Source: an uncultured Alphaproteobacteria bacterium (lineage in GTDB: Bacteria > Pseudomonadota > Alphaproteobacteria > Rickettsiales > UBA1997). From it: a stretch of DNA of 32,442 bases. The notes below the pieces were generated by a model, which made no database searches, was not told the DNA's origin, and worked only from the letters and a program-made list of their open reading frames with translations. The stretch spans positions 1 through 32,442 of the forward strand of contig CAIZZE010000031.1 of assembly GCA_903937405.1 (NCBI GenBank). Reading direction: 5' to 3'. Positions 25,361-32,442 of this stretch are shown here, one piece after another. The position numbers and the translations under genes are program-made. Every line of letters begins with the position of its first letter. Positions within the stretch are counted from its first letter, which is position 1.

Positions 25361-25927
25361 TTAATTGCCGATTTTTTTAAGAGAGATAATTGTTTTACCA
25401 GAAATGCCGTTGACTTTGTTGTAAGTTGAAATTTCGATCATCGATTTTTCATCAACTAAATACATTTTGTCTTCAAATCTAACTGGTTGTTTAGAGCTTT
25501 GATCCATAAGGTTTAAAGTGTAAAGCATTTGTGCCGCATTTCCGATTTGCTTACCTTGAGCCGGAGCTATAAAATCATGACCAATTGCATCAAAAGTGCC
25601 ATCAGCATTTACGGTTACAAGCCAAATTCTGCTATCTTTAGCTGCGCCGTCGTAAATAAAGTTTTGTTTAATTTCGCCTTTATTTTCGTCCCATTTTCCG
25701 GATATTTTTACCTGAACTGTACCAATAATTTTTCCGGCAGAATCTTGAGTAATTCCAAAACCTTCAACATCGCCATTAAAGAATTTTTTGATGTCAATTT
25801 TTGGAGCAGTTTCAAGTGAGTCAAGTTCTGCAATTTGTTTTTTTTGAAATAGGCTTTCGAAATAAGCGCATGATGAAAGCATATAAATAGCTATTATAGC
25901 TGTAGAGAAACGGAGAAATTTTTTCAT
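25361..25927 (-). CDS. DUF3833 family lipoprotein
   Basis: A 188-residue predicted lipoprotein: signal peptide with lipobox LSSC (Cys20), then a compact strand-rich domain. The pattern KKFFNGDVEGFGITQDSAGKI, KISGKWDENKGEIKQNFIYDGA, RIWLVTVNADGTFDAIGHDFI and MYLVDEKSMIEISTYNKVNGISG is that of DUF3833, found in many proteobacteria and of unknown role. It is encoded between terC (41 bp upstream) and zntB (7 bp downstream), so an envelope role linked to metal stress is possible, but that is only context. Confidence 0.85.
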   Translation of the reverse strand: MKKFLRFSTAIIAIYMLSSCAYFESLFQKKQIAELDSLETAPKIDIKKFFNGDVEGFGITQDSAGKIIGTVQVKISGKWDENKGEIKQNFIYDGAAKDSRIWLVTVNADGTFDAIGHDFIAPAQGKQIGNAAQMLYTLNLMDQSSKQPVRFEDKMYLVDEKSMIEISTYNKVNGISGKTIISLKKIGN

Positions 25928-25968
25928 AAATATATGTTTTTTTGGTTAGTGAAAATTCATTAACAAAT

Positions 25969-26679
25969 CTACTTTCTTTTACGCGCAGCTATGTTCAAAG
26001 ACTCAACCGCCAAAGTAAAAAATAGTGAAAAATATAAATAAGCTTTCTCAATATGCAGATGCACACCATCAGCTAATAGAATCATTCCAACCATGAAAAT
26101 AAAGGCTAAAGCTACAATTTTTAATGCCGGATATTTGCCCAAAAATTCACTGATAATTCCTGAAGCCACAAACATCAAGAGCATTGAAATAACAACTGCT
26201 GCGACAATGATTGGAATGTTATTGGTTATACCAATCGCAGTGATTATTGAATCAAAGGAAAAAATGAAATCGATCACACTAATTTGTATAACTGCTCCAA
26301 AAAAACCTTTTGGAACGCGGATATCTTTATCTTTGCTATGAGAAGATCCACCAAAAACATCAGAAGCAATTTCAATACCGCTTTTAAAAATTAGGAATAA
26401 TCCTCCCAAAACCAACAGCATATCCTTGACAGAAAATCCATGTCCTTCAATTGAAAATAAAGGTTCGGTCAAAGTCATGACCCAAGATAAGGCCATTAAC
26501 ATTAAAATACGGATGATGAAGGCAAGCGACAAGCCGAAAATGCGCGCTGATTTGCGATATCTTTGCGGCAGTTTTTGAACAATAAGGGCAATAAAAATAA
26601 GGTTATCAATACCCAGAATAATCTCTAAAAATGTAAGTGTGACAAGATTAAAAAGCAGATCGTAGCCGATAAGTTCCAT
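25969..26679 (-). CDS. TerC-family integral membrane protein
   Basis: A 236-residue protein with about seven membrane helices. The two family signatures with conserved acids are present: LEIILGIDNLIFIALIVQKLP in the first helix region and DFIFSFDSIITAIGI in the middle, plus FMVGMILLADGVHLHIEKAYLY near the end. TerC/Alx relatives are linked to tellurite resistance and, more recently, to manganese export. The length matches the short TerC-family proteins without extra domains. It is three bases from maf, on the same strand. Confidence 0.93.
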   Translation of the reverse strand: MELIGYDLLFNLVTLTFLEIILGIDNLIFIALIVQKLPQRYRKSARIFGLSLAFIIRILMLMALSWVMTLTEPLFSIEGHGFSVKDMLLVLGGLFLIFKSGIEIASDVFGGSSHSKDKDIRVPKGFFGAVIQISVIDFIFSFDSIITAIGITNNIPIIVAAVVISMLLMFVASGIISEFLGKYPALKIVALAFIFMVGMILLADGVHLHIEKAYLYFSLFFTLAVESLNIAARKRK

Positions 26680-26682
26680 AAT

Positions 26683-27288
26683 TTATTTCGTGTTTATTGA
26701 TATTAATTTTTTACGATGAAGAAAAGCGGTTAAGGGCTGAATTGCAAGACCTAAAACCGAATAATAATCTCCACTTATTTTTTCAAAAAGATGTTTGCCT
26801 AAAGATTCATATTTATAGCTGCCAGCGCAACCCCAAGGCTGATCGATTTTAACGTAACTTTCAATTTCCGTCGCCGTCATTTTGCGCATTTGCAATTTTA
26901 CGCGCGAGAATTTGCGGAAAATTATTTTGCCATTAAAAGCAATAACTGCGGCGTTATTTTGAAAATGGATTTTACCGTTAAATTTTTTTAGCTGATTGAG
27001 AGCTTCTGTAGCATTATTGGATTTGGAAATTTCTTTTTCTTCAAATTCGCAAACCTGATCGGAGCCGATAACATAAGCATCGCGAAACTTTTTACTGATT
27101 GATAAAGCTTTTTGTTCAGCTAAATAGATCGCTAATTTTGGGGGAGATAATTTTACTTTTTTCTTGCCTGAATCTTCGTCAAAAAGCGGCGCTTTAACTG
27201 TAAATTCAAGACCAACTTCATCCATAATTCTTTTACGAATTTTGGAAGTTGAAGCCAGAATTAAATTACAGTTATGTTCAATTAACAT
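26683..27288 (-). CDS. maf: Maf-family nucleoside triphosphate pyrophosphatase
   Basis: A 201-residue Maf protein, which hydrolyses non-canonical or pyrimidine nucleoside triphosphates to monophosphates (house-cleaning). Family blocks are LILASTSKIRKRIMDEVGL at the N-terminus, AYVIGSDQVCEF with the catalytic Asp, VKIDQPWGCAGSYKYESLG and GDYYSVLGLAIQPL. The first block has TSK-IRK where many have S-PRR, so substrate class is uncertain. Its start overlaps the 3' end of folE by 7 bp, indicating translational coupling; terC follows after three bases. Confidence 0.92.
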   Translation of the reverse strand: MLIEHNCNLILASTSKIRKRIMDEVGLEFTVKAPLFDEDSGKKKVKLSPPKLAIYLAEQKALSISKKFRDAYVIGSDQVCEFEEKEISKSNNATEALNQLKKFNGKIHFQNNAAVIAFNGKIIFRKFSRVKLQMRKMTATEIESYVKIDQPWGCAGSYKYESLGKHLFEKISGDYYSVLGLAIQPLTAFLHRKKLISINTK

Positions 27289-27908
27289 GAGCTCGGAAGG
27301 CTGATTAAACTTAAGAATTTTCTTTCCATTTCCGGATCACTTTTAAATTCACCGAGCATGGTTTTGGTAATTGTTGTAGTATTGATTTTGTGGATGCCGC
27401 GAGTTGTCATGCATTGATGTTGAGCATCAATAAAAACTGCAACGCCGCGTGGTTTTAGAACTTTATTAATAGTCTCTGCAATTTGTGCAGTCATAGTTTC
27501 TTGAGTTTGCAGACGTTTAGAAAAAACATCTAAAAGACGAGCAATTTTACTGATTCCAACAACTTTATGATTTGGTATATAAGCAATGTGAGCCTTACCA
27601 ATGAAAGGAACCATGTGATGTTCGCAATGTGATTCAACGCGCATATCTTTTAATAAAACCAGATCATCATAACCTTCAATTTCTTCAAAAGTTTTACCTA
27701 AAATTTCTGCCGGATTTGCTTCATAACCTGCAAAAAATTCACGATAAGCATTCACAACTCTTTTTGGAGTTTCCACCAAACCTTCACGATCAGGATTATC
27801 TCCCGCCCATGCAATTAAGGTGCGCACAGCTTCTTCAGCTTGCTTTTGTGTTGGACGCAAAATTTTAAAAACTGCTTTTTTTACAGCTGGTTTGGAAATT
27901 TTTTTCAT
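27282..27908 (-). CDS. folE: GTP cyclohydrolase I FolE
   Basis: FolE converts GTP to 7,8-dihydroneopterin triphosphate, the entry to folate and queuosine-type deazapurine pathways. Zinc ligands are Cys95, His98 (ESHCEHHMVPF) and Cys166 (AQHQCMTTRG). Other family blocks are NPDREGLVETPKRV, VGISKIARLLDVFSKRLQTQE and the C-terminal EFKSDPEMERKFLSLI. The ATG at 27908 gives 208 residues with a Lys-rich front. The frame stays open to 28028, but the extra 40 residues are hydrophobic, unlike the family. It heads the folE-maf-terC-DUF3833-zntB-ptp run; the 200-bp gap to skp presumably holds its promoter. Confidence 0.96.
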   Translation of the reverse strand: MKKISKPAVKKAVFKILRPTQKQAEEAVRTLIAWAGDNPDREGLVETPKRVVNAYREFFAGYEANPAEILGKTFEEIEGYDDLVLLKDMRVESHCEHHMVPFIGKAHIAYIPNHKVVGISKIARLLDVFSKRLQTQETMTAQIAETINKVLKPRGVAVFIDAQHQCMTTRGIHKINTTTITKTMLGEFKSDPEMERKFLSLISLPSSC

Positions 27909-28079
27909 TTTATTTTTTGAAGAGTTATTGAAGATGAGCAAAAGAAAAATAATAATTGCCTTAAAAAAAACAAGCTTCGATATAATTAAACATAAACAAG
28001 AACTTACTGTTGAAAGTAAAATTTGCACAAATAGTTTTTAGCTAAATCTTTCTTTTAAAATAGAAAACACCACTTCTAA

Positions 28080-28085
28080 TATAAT
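28080..28085 (+). promoter_or_regulatory. Perfect TATAAT -10 box upstream of skp/ompH
   Basis: TATAAT lies 24 bases before the skp ATG, a plausible distance for a -10 element with a short leader. No good TTGACA-like -35 is found 16-18 bases upstream; the region is A/T-rich. Another TATAAT occurs at 27981-27986 with TTGCCT 19 bases before it, so a second start is possible. Confidence 0.4.
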
Positions 28086-28109
28086 CATTAATCTTTTTTA
28101 GGAAACCTT

Positions 28110-28634
28110 ATGAACAAAAAGTTAATTGCTCTTTCTGCAGTTTTTGCATTTATCAGCTTCAGTGCATCTGCCGGAGGAATTGGTATTTTAGATGTAGAAA
28201 AAATCGTTAAAGAATCGTCAGCAATGCGCGACATTCAAGGAAAAGTAAGCAAAAAACAAGATGAATATCAAAAAGAAGTTAGCAAAAAACAAAATGCTTT
28301 AGAATCTGAGCAAAAGAAAATCGAAGGCAAAAAAAATATTCTTTCTAAAGAAGCTTTTGAAAAAGAAGGAAAAGAATTCGAAAAGAAAGTTGAAGATTTG
28401 AAAGGCTTCGTTGAGAAAAAACAAAATGTTTTGAAAAAAGCTTCAATGGACAGCATGGGCAAAGTTAATGACAGAATCAAAGACATCATTGCCGATATTT
28501 CTAAAGAAAAAGAATTGGATGTAATTATCCCAGCTGCTCAAGCTCTTTATTATAAAGATGATCTTGATATTTCAGCTGAAGTTTTAGCTAGATTGAACAA
28601 AAAAATCACTAAAGTTGACGTGAAATTCGAGTAA
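28110..28634 (+). CDS. skp: OmpH/Skp-family periplasmic chaperone
   Basis: A 174-residue periplasmic chaperone that holds unfolded outer-membrane proteins. The signal peptide ends near ASA-GG (residue 22). The first strand GIGILDVEKIVKES is followed by a long, highly charged Lys/Glu coiled coil (about 45-130, the tentacles), and a closing strand region DVIIPAAQALYYKDDLDIS that returns to the trimer body. It is the one gene in the window with a recognisable Shine-Dalgarno sequence (AGGA, 28100-28103). In most proteobacteria skp lies by bamA and lpxD, but not here. A strong terminator follows. Confidence 0.92.
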   Translation: MNKKLIALSAVFAFISFSASAGGIGILDVEKIVKESSAMRDIQGKVSKKQDEYQKEVSKKQNALESEQKKIEGKKNILSKEAFEKEGKEFEKKVEDLKGFVEKKQNVLKKASMDSMGKVNDRIKDIIADISKEKELDVIIPAAQALYYKDDLDISAEVLARLNKKITKVDVKFE

Positions 28635-28661
28635 ATTTTACCGAAATTTTTAATTAAAAAA

Positions 28662-28697
28662 ACTCCCGAAATAGTAATTATTTCGGGAGTTTTTTTT
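28662..28697. terminator. Strong bidirectional Rho-independent terminator
   Basis: ACTCCCGAAATA at 28662-28673 pairs perfectly with TATTTCGGGAGT at 28679-28690 around loop GTAAT, followed by a T run to 28697. On the opposite side an A run (28657-28662) gives a U tract for the minus strand. It therefore serves both skp (ends 28634) and convergent xerC (ends 28741). Confidence 0.96.
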
Positions 28698-28740
28698 GGC
28701 AGAATTTTTGTTTTTTATTTCATCAAACAAAGCACATTTT

Positions 28741-29676
28741 CTATCTCTTCGAAAACTGTTCATAAACACTCAATAATCTCGCCTTATCTATTTTGGTATA
28801 TCTTTGCGTTGTTGCTAAAGATTCGTGTCCCAACAATTCTTGAATCGATCTTAAATCACCACCATTTTCAAGTAAATGTGTCGCAAAAGAATGGCGAAAT
28901 GCATGAGGCGTGATTGTTTCATTCAAACCTAAATTACGTCTGACTTTTTGAATCAATTTTGCAAAATCAAACCGCGAGTAAGGCTCACCTTTAACAGTCA
29001 CAAAAATTGGGCTATCAAATAAAATATCAAAAGGACACAGCTTTAAATATTCATCGATCCGCTTTTTCACAATCGACAGCAGCGGCACCATTCTTTGTTT
29101 CTTACCCTTCCCGCTTACAATTAAAGTCTGCGAATTTTCCAAACTTTTTTTTGTCACCGCCAAACTTTCAGAAATACGAAGTCCACAACCATAAATCAGA
29201 GTAAGCAGCGCTTTATCGCGCAAGGCTTGCCACTTGCTTTCTTGGATTGCGGAAATTTCGGCAAAAATTTTATCAATATCAATTTTATCAACTGCTTTGG
29301 GAACTGGTTTGGCAACTTTTGGGGTTTTGATTTTTTTGATTTCCTGATTTTTTATTAAATCATTTCGGTTCCAGGAAAGCATCATCGAGCGAAGTGAAGA
29401 AAGACCTCGAGCGTTTGAAGCATTGGTGTGATCATTAATTCTTGTCAGCAACCAGCTTCTAAAATCATGAATCGTCAAATTCTCTAAATCAAATTTGTCT
29501 ATTATTTTTTCTTTACTTTTATGCAGAAAATTCAGGAAATAAAAAATATCAATCCGATAAGAATTTACAGTATTAACGGAATATTTCCTCTCCACTTCCA
29601 AAAACCGCAAGAAATTTTCGATTAGAGAAATCACTTCAGAATTGCATTTATCATCAATTTTTAAAGCTTCAGACAT
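28741..29676 (-). CDS. xerC: Tyrosine recombinase XerC/XerD
   Basis: A 311-residue site-specific tyrosine recombinase that would resolve chromosome dimers at dif with its partner. The N-terminal SAM-like core-binding domain (1-115: FLRFLEVERKYSVNTVNSYRID) is followed by the catalytic domain with Arg167 (CGLRISE), Lys190 (SGKGKKQR), His258 and Arg261 (HAFRHSFATHLL), His284 (LLGHESLATTQRYT) and nucleophile Tyr293. The ATG at 29676 is chosen over an upstream in-frame codon at 29820, since the family starts near here and the extension lies over the divergent gene. Only seven bases separate its start from that of the divergent phytochelatin-synthase-like gene. It looks like the housekeeping enzyme, XerC more than XerD, not a phage integrase. 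Confidence 0.9.
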   Translation of the reverse strand: MSEALKIDDKCNSEVISLIENFLRFLEVERKYSVNTVNSYRIDIFYFLNFLHKSKEKIIDKFDLENLTIHDFRSWLLTRINDHTNASNARGLSSLRSMMLSWNRNDLIKNQEIKKIKTPKVAKPVPKAVDKIDIDKIFAEISAIQESKWQALRDKALLTLIYGCGLRISESLAVTKKSLENSQTLIVSGKGKKQRMVPLLSIVKKRIDEYLKLCPFDILFDSPIFVTVKGEPYSRFDFAKLIQKVRRNLGLNETITPHAFRHSFATHLLENGGDLRSIQELLGHESLATTQRYTKIDKARLLSVYEQFSKR

Positions 29677-29683
29677 TATCTTT

Positions 29684-30469
29684 ATGATTAAAAAAATTTT
29701 ATTAGCTTTTTTTTTAGTAATTAGTTTTTCAACCGCAGTTTTTGCTGATGAAGAAAATTCGCAAGTTGAAATTTGGAATACATCCAAAGGTTTACAAAGA
29801 CTTGATCGCAGCCGCTTCAAAAAGGATTTTTATCAACTGGTAAATTTCTTCGAACCTCAAATCAACCCGCTTTATTGTAGCATAGCCACCGGAACAATTC
29901 TTTTAAACGCCCTAAATTATGGCAATATTCCCAGTCAAAAAGATGGCGAAGTGCAGAAGCCAGAAGCTGCTGGCAACAATATTATTGAATTTCATCTTTA
30001 TTCTCAAAGCGGCTTTCTCAACAATAAAACTGACAAGATTAAAAAACGCGAAGTTATCAGATATGAAGCCACAACAATTATTAACGACAAAGAAGTTTAC
30101 GATGCCGGTTTAAGCATGACTGATTTTTCGAGAATGCTTTCCAAAGCTTATAATTTAAAAGTTGATGTAACTTACGTGAAAAAAAGCGATACAAAATCTA
30201 TCGATACTTTTCGCCAGACTTTAAAAAAATACCTTATTGAAGACAGGCGTTTCGTTGTAGTTAATTTTGATGGCAAAATTCTGAACCTGACAACTCGTGG
30301 TCATGTTTCACCAATCGCAGCTTATGATGAAGAAAGTGATTCCGTTTTGGTTCTTGATGTTGCTCTTCATAAAACCCAATGGTATTGGGCACCACTTGAA
30401 AAATTACATGCCGCAATGAACACGATGGATAATGAAACTTATCGCGGATATTTGTTGGTTGGGAAATAA
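29684..30469 (+). CDS. Exported phytochelatin-synthase-like cysteine peptidase (family C83)
   Basis: A 261-residue protein with a signal peptide (cleavage near VFA-DE, residue 21). It belongs to the phytochelatin synthase family, papain-like enzymes acting on glutathione; bacterial forms mainly hydrolyse it to gamma-Glu-Cys and glycine. The catalytic triad is visible: Cys65 in PLYCSIATG, His207 in TRGHVSPIAAY and Asp225 in VLVLDVA, with oxyanion Gln59 six residues before the Cys. The His-Asp spacing of 18 and Gln-Cys spacing of 6 are as in plant and cyanobacterial enzymes. The Cys-His spacing (142) is about 30 longer, pointing to an insert around 95-135. The C-terminal HKTQWYWAPLEKLHAAMNTMD and RGYLLV are family features. 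The ATG at 29684 is chosen because the signal peptide begins there. Periplasmic or secreted glutathione cleavage is inferred. Confidence 0.88.
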   Translation: MIKKILLAFFLVISFSTAVFADEENSQVEIWNTSKGLQRLDRSRFKKDFYQLVNFFEPQINPLYCSIATGTILLNALNYGNIPSQKDGEVQKPEAAGNNIIEFHLYSQSGFLNNKTDKIKKREVIRYEATTIINDKEVYDAGLSMTDFSRMLSKAYNLKVDVTYVKKSDTKSIDTFRQTLKKYLIEDRRFVVVNFDGKILNLTTRGHVSPIAAYDEESDSVLVLDVALHKTQWYWAPLEKLHAAMNTMDNETYRGYLLVGK

Positions 30470-30491
30470 AGTGATTTATTTTGAGTGGATG

Positions 30492-30529
30492 TTTTAGTTG
30501 TTGTTGGCTCGAGCCAGCAACAACTAAAA
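30492..30529. terminator. 38-bp palindrome between convergent genes
   Basis: Bases 30492-30510 pair with 30511-30529 with a single T/G exception (30504/30517); the centre is GGCTCGAGCC and there is no spacer. In RNA it would form a long hairpin with a small loop. It lies between the ends of the phytochelatin-synthase-like gene (30469) and the autotransporter fragment (30548). The arms begin with TTTT and end with AAAA, so U-tract termination is weak in both directions; it could be a terminator, a cruciform or an operator-like dyad. Confidence 0.65.
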
Positions 30530-30547
30530 ATGCGCCTTAACTTGTTA

Positions 30548-31573
30548 CTAATAATCATATCTCAACCTCAACATTCCAAAATGAGCTTGGTAATTTTGTC
30601 TGGCTTCAAAGCCATAATTGAAACTGAAGGTAACTGCATTATTTCCAACAATATCGACTCCCGCACCTAATTTTAAACTGCCTTGGTAAATATTGGCGGC
30701 GCTTGATTGGAAAGAAGCAGTTTGACCGACGAAATTATTATCTGCAGTCTGTTTGGTTGTGTAGAAATTATAACCGTAAGAAGCTTGAATTCTTGAATTA
30801 ATACGAGAATTTCCAGAAGCTATACCATTATGCATAAGTCTTAACCCAACTCGTTCTTCAAAAAAATTGGTTTGACTGCTGGAAACATTTAAGCTGAGGG
30901 TTCCAGCGCCACTTTCAGTATACTCATTATTTGCATTTACAGCGTAAGTTAGAGAGTTGAAAGGAGTAATGGTAAATCTTTTTCCTAAATCAAAAACATA
31001 TCCGCCTTCAGTTCGGGCAATGTAAGTTTGTCCGCTATAATCTCCTTTAGCAACAACTCCAACTGATGAAATTGAGCGGGTTGAATAATAGTCATTCCAA
31101 GCAAAACCAAGAATTCCATCAATATAAAATTGGCCAAAGTTTTTGCCGCCATAAACATTAAGCTGATAAGTGTTAAGGCTGATCGTTTTTGGCGATGGTT
31201 TTGATGTAATCGTTGATCTTGCATAGCTTAAACTCACACCCAAATGCGTATTTTCAAAAAACTCTTTATCAATACCAACCGCTGTGCCAAATGATCTGGC
31301 ATCATATCCATTCCATTTACTTGAGCTTCCTTGTGTTGCTATGGTTCCAAACTCCTGAATCCAAATTCCTCGACCATTATAATCATTACATGTTTCATCT
31401 CTGACTTCTTGGTGCAAAGATTGCAAACGATCTTGCGCCGTTGAAACAGATGATGTGGTTATTGTAAAAGAATTTTGCGAATTATCAGTTTGCGGAGTTA
31501 TCGATTGAAGTGCCGAATCCCTTTGCGAATCGCTAGTAGAGCTCGAATCGAGATATTGTTGCAACAACTGCAA
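30548..31573 (-). CDS. 3' fragment of an autotransporter (type Va) gene: beta-barrel domain
   Basis: About 340 residues forming the C-terminal translocator barrel of an autotransporter. The passenger-barrel junction (QSITPQT..., then DRLQSLHQEV, GIWIQEFGTIATQGS) leads to FGTAVGIDKEFFENTHLGVSLSYARS and repeated amphipathic strands ending MLRLRYDY, an aromatic C-terminus. No signal peptide or passenger is present. The frame runs back past the TTG at 31573 to a stop at about 31609 inside the adjacent IS630 element, and no ATG begins it. The upstream part of the gene was therefore cut off by the insertion and lies outside the window, if it survives. The barrel itself looks intact, but it is not expected to be exported. 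Confidence 0.82.
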   Translation of the reverse strand: MQLLQQYLDSSSTSDSQRDSALQSITPQTDNSQNSFTITTSSVSTAQDRLQSLHQEVRDETCNDYNGRGIWIQEFGTIATQGSSSKWNGYDARSFGTAVGIDKEFFENTHLGVSLSYARSTITSKPSPKTISLNTYQLNVYGGKNFGQFYIDGILGFAWNDYYSTRSISSVGVVAKGDYSGQTYIARTEGGYVFDLGKRFTITPFNSLTYAVNANNEYTESGAGTLSLNVSSSQTNFFEERVGLRLMHNGIASGNSRINSRIQASYGYNFYTTKQTADNNFVGQTASFQSSAANIYQGSLKLGAGVDIVGNNAVTFSFNYGFEARQNYQAHFGMLRLRYDY

Positions 31574-31575
31574 AT

Positions 31576-32442
31576 TATACCAATTATCAAATTTAACTAT
31601 ACATAATTAACCCCCCAAACACTCCTAATAATTTCTGGCGTTAATGCTCTAACGAATCTACAAACCGCATTCTCCAATTCGCGAAGAGTTTTATAAATTC
31701 TGTTCTTAATGGTATGATCCTTGATATATTGCCAGAGCTTCTCTGTAGGATTTAATTCTGGTGAATATGGAGGCAAAATTATGGTTCTGATATTTTTTGG
31801 AATTATCAGCTTGTCTGATTTGTGCCAACCAGCTCCATCCATAATAATCACAATCTTTTGACCATTATTTACCCTGTTTAATTCTTCCATAAAAACATTC
31901 ATGCAATCAATGTTTACATTGGGTAATAGCAAGGTAAATTCTTTGCCATCTCTTGGATTTACAGCCGAATATAAATAAAAGTTTTTGTAACCCAATTTTA
32001 TTTTAACCGGAGTTCTAATACCAGTTTTAAACCATCCGTGCCCAATCTTGCTATGAGTGCCGAATCTGCTTTCATCAAAGAACCAGACCTCTTCATCTGA
32101 TTCGATTTTATTTTGAAGATTTTTTTTTAAAATTCTCAGCTACTTTTTTATCTTGTTTATAGTGGATTTTTCTTGGAGTTATGTAAGAAAATCCCAACCC
32201 CCTCATTAATCTATAGACTGTTGCAATACCTACTGTTATCAATATATCTTTTTCTATAATTTGTTGTAGCTGTTTTGCCGTAATGTTTGGATTCTTTTTT
32301 ATTATTTTATAAACCTTGCTTTCATAATCTTTGGTAAACATTTTTTTTCTTCCCCTTCCTTTTCTAACTACTAGACCACCAATTGATTCTTTATCAAAAT
32401 CTTTTATCCACCTCATCATTGTCACACGAGTCACGCCAAATA
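31576..32442 (-). mobile_element. IS630-family insertion sequence, partial (runs off the window)
   Basis: The transposase below and the abrupt end of the autotransporter frame show an IS630-type element inserted into that gene. IS630 elements insert at TA, and the autotransporter reading resumes at about 31574-31582, where TATA-rich sequence occurs, so the end of the element is placed there approximately. The other end, with its inverted repeat, is beyond 32442, so the exact boundary cannot be proved from this window. Confidence 0.75.
31597..32442 (-). CDS. IS630-family transposase in two frames, partial at 5' end
   Basis: The N-terminal part (32442 to 32108) is a helix-turn-helix region (FGVTRVTMMRWIKDF, TAKQLQQIIEKDILITVGIATVYRLM) and is open to the window edge. 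The C-terminal part (about 32137 to 31597) is the DDE_3 catalytic domain with all three acids: WFFDESRFG, IIMDGAGWHKS and PPYSPELNPTEKLW. The frames join at a run of nine A on the coding strand (32120-32128 as T on plus). A transcript with one A fewer reads straight through from ENFKK to NLQNKIESDEE and the rest. Slippage by RNA polymerase on such a run is a known way for insertion sequences to make transposase; simple mutational decay is the alternative. Confidence 0.85.

Noticed and set aside
27909-28028. N-terminal extension of FolE by 40 residues
   Set aside because: The extension is hydrophobic and low-complexity, unlike the family, and a good ATG exists at 27908.

Overview
The window is an AT-rich bacterial chromosome segment made mostly of core genes. 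It probably comes from an alphaproteobacterium of the Rickettsiales/Holosporales kind. Pointers are a 180-kDa-class NAD-glutamate dehydrogenase, a RegB/RegA-type redox two-component pair, a Tim44-N-terminus-like secreted protein, an amidase-PBP1A pair, many palindromic intergenic repeats and an IS630-family element. This placement is inferred from gene content; no rRNA gene is present to confirm it. Almost no start codon has a recognisable Shine-Dalgarno sequence in front of it.

Layout. 1-250: GC-rich palindromic repeats running into tRNA-Leu(GAG). 266-7133 (minus): NAD-glutamate dehydrogenase, infC, yraN and rsmI. The lipoprotein gene lpoA diverges from rsmI, and a family of short palindromes punctuates this part. 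8520-13076 (minus): tsaD, a YafQ-type toxin with a small antitoxin, dnaB, regA and regB. 13205-14131 (plus): a Cys-motif outer-membrane protein, followed by a cloverleaf-like palindrome and convergent glmS. 16307-20062 (plus): an amiC-mrcA peptidoglycan operon. 20175-21964 (plus): a short secreted Tim44-N-terminus-like protein, a VIT-family metal transporter and two small Mrp antiporter-like subunits. 21961-27908 (minus): folE-maf-terC-DUF3833-zntB-ptp, ending in a broken S8 protease gene. 28110-30469: skp/ompH and a strong terminator, then xerC divergent from a phytochelatin-synthase-like exported peptidase. 30548-end: a 3' autotransporter fragment cut by an IS630 element that runs off the window.

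Functional themes are cell-wall and envelope building (glmS, amiC, mrcA, lpoA, skp), translation (infC, rsmI, tsaD, tRNA-Leu), replication and segregation (dnaB, xerC), metal and ion handling (VIT, ZntB, TerC, MrpF/G, phytochelatin-synthase-like) and redox sensing (RegB/RegA). Decay is visible in the S8 protease, the autotransporter and possibly the IS transposase.

The observation most worth following is the RegB-like sensor. It keeps the quinone motif, the phospho-accepting His and a Cys at the spacing of the RegB redox switch. It has no ATP-binding domain, yet is coupled by a stop/start overlap to an intact RegA. Other items are the cloverleaf-like intergenic palindromes, a possible non-ATG infC start, and an A9 run at the transposase frame break.
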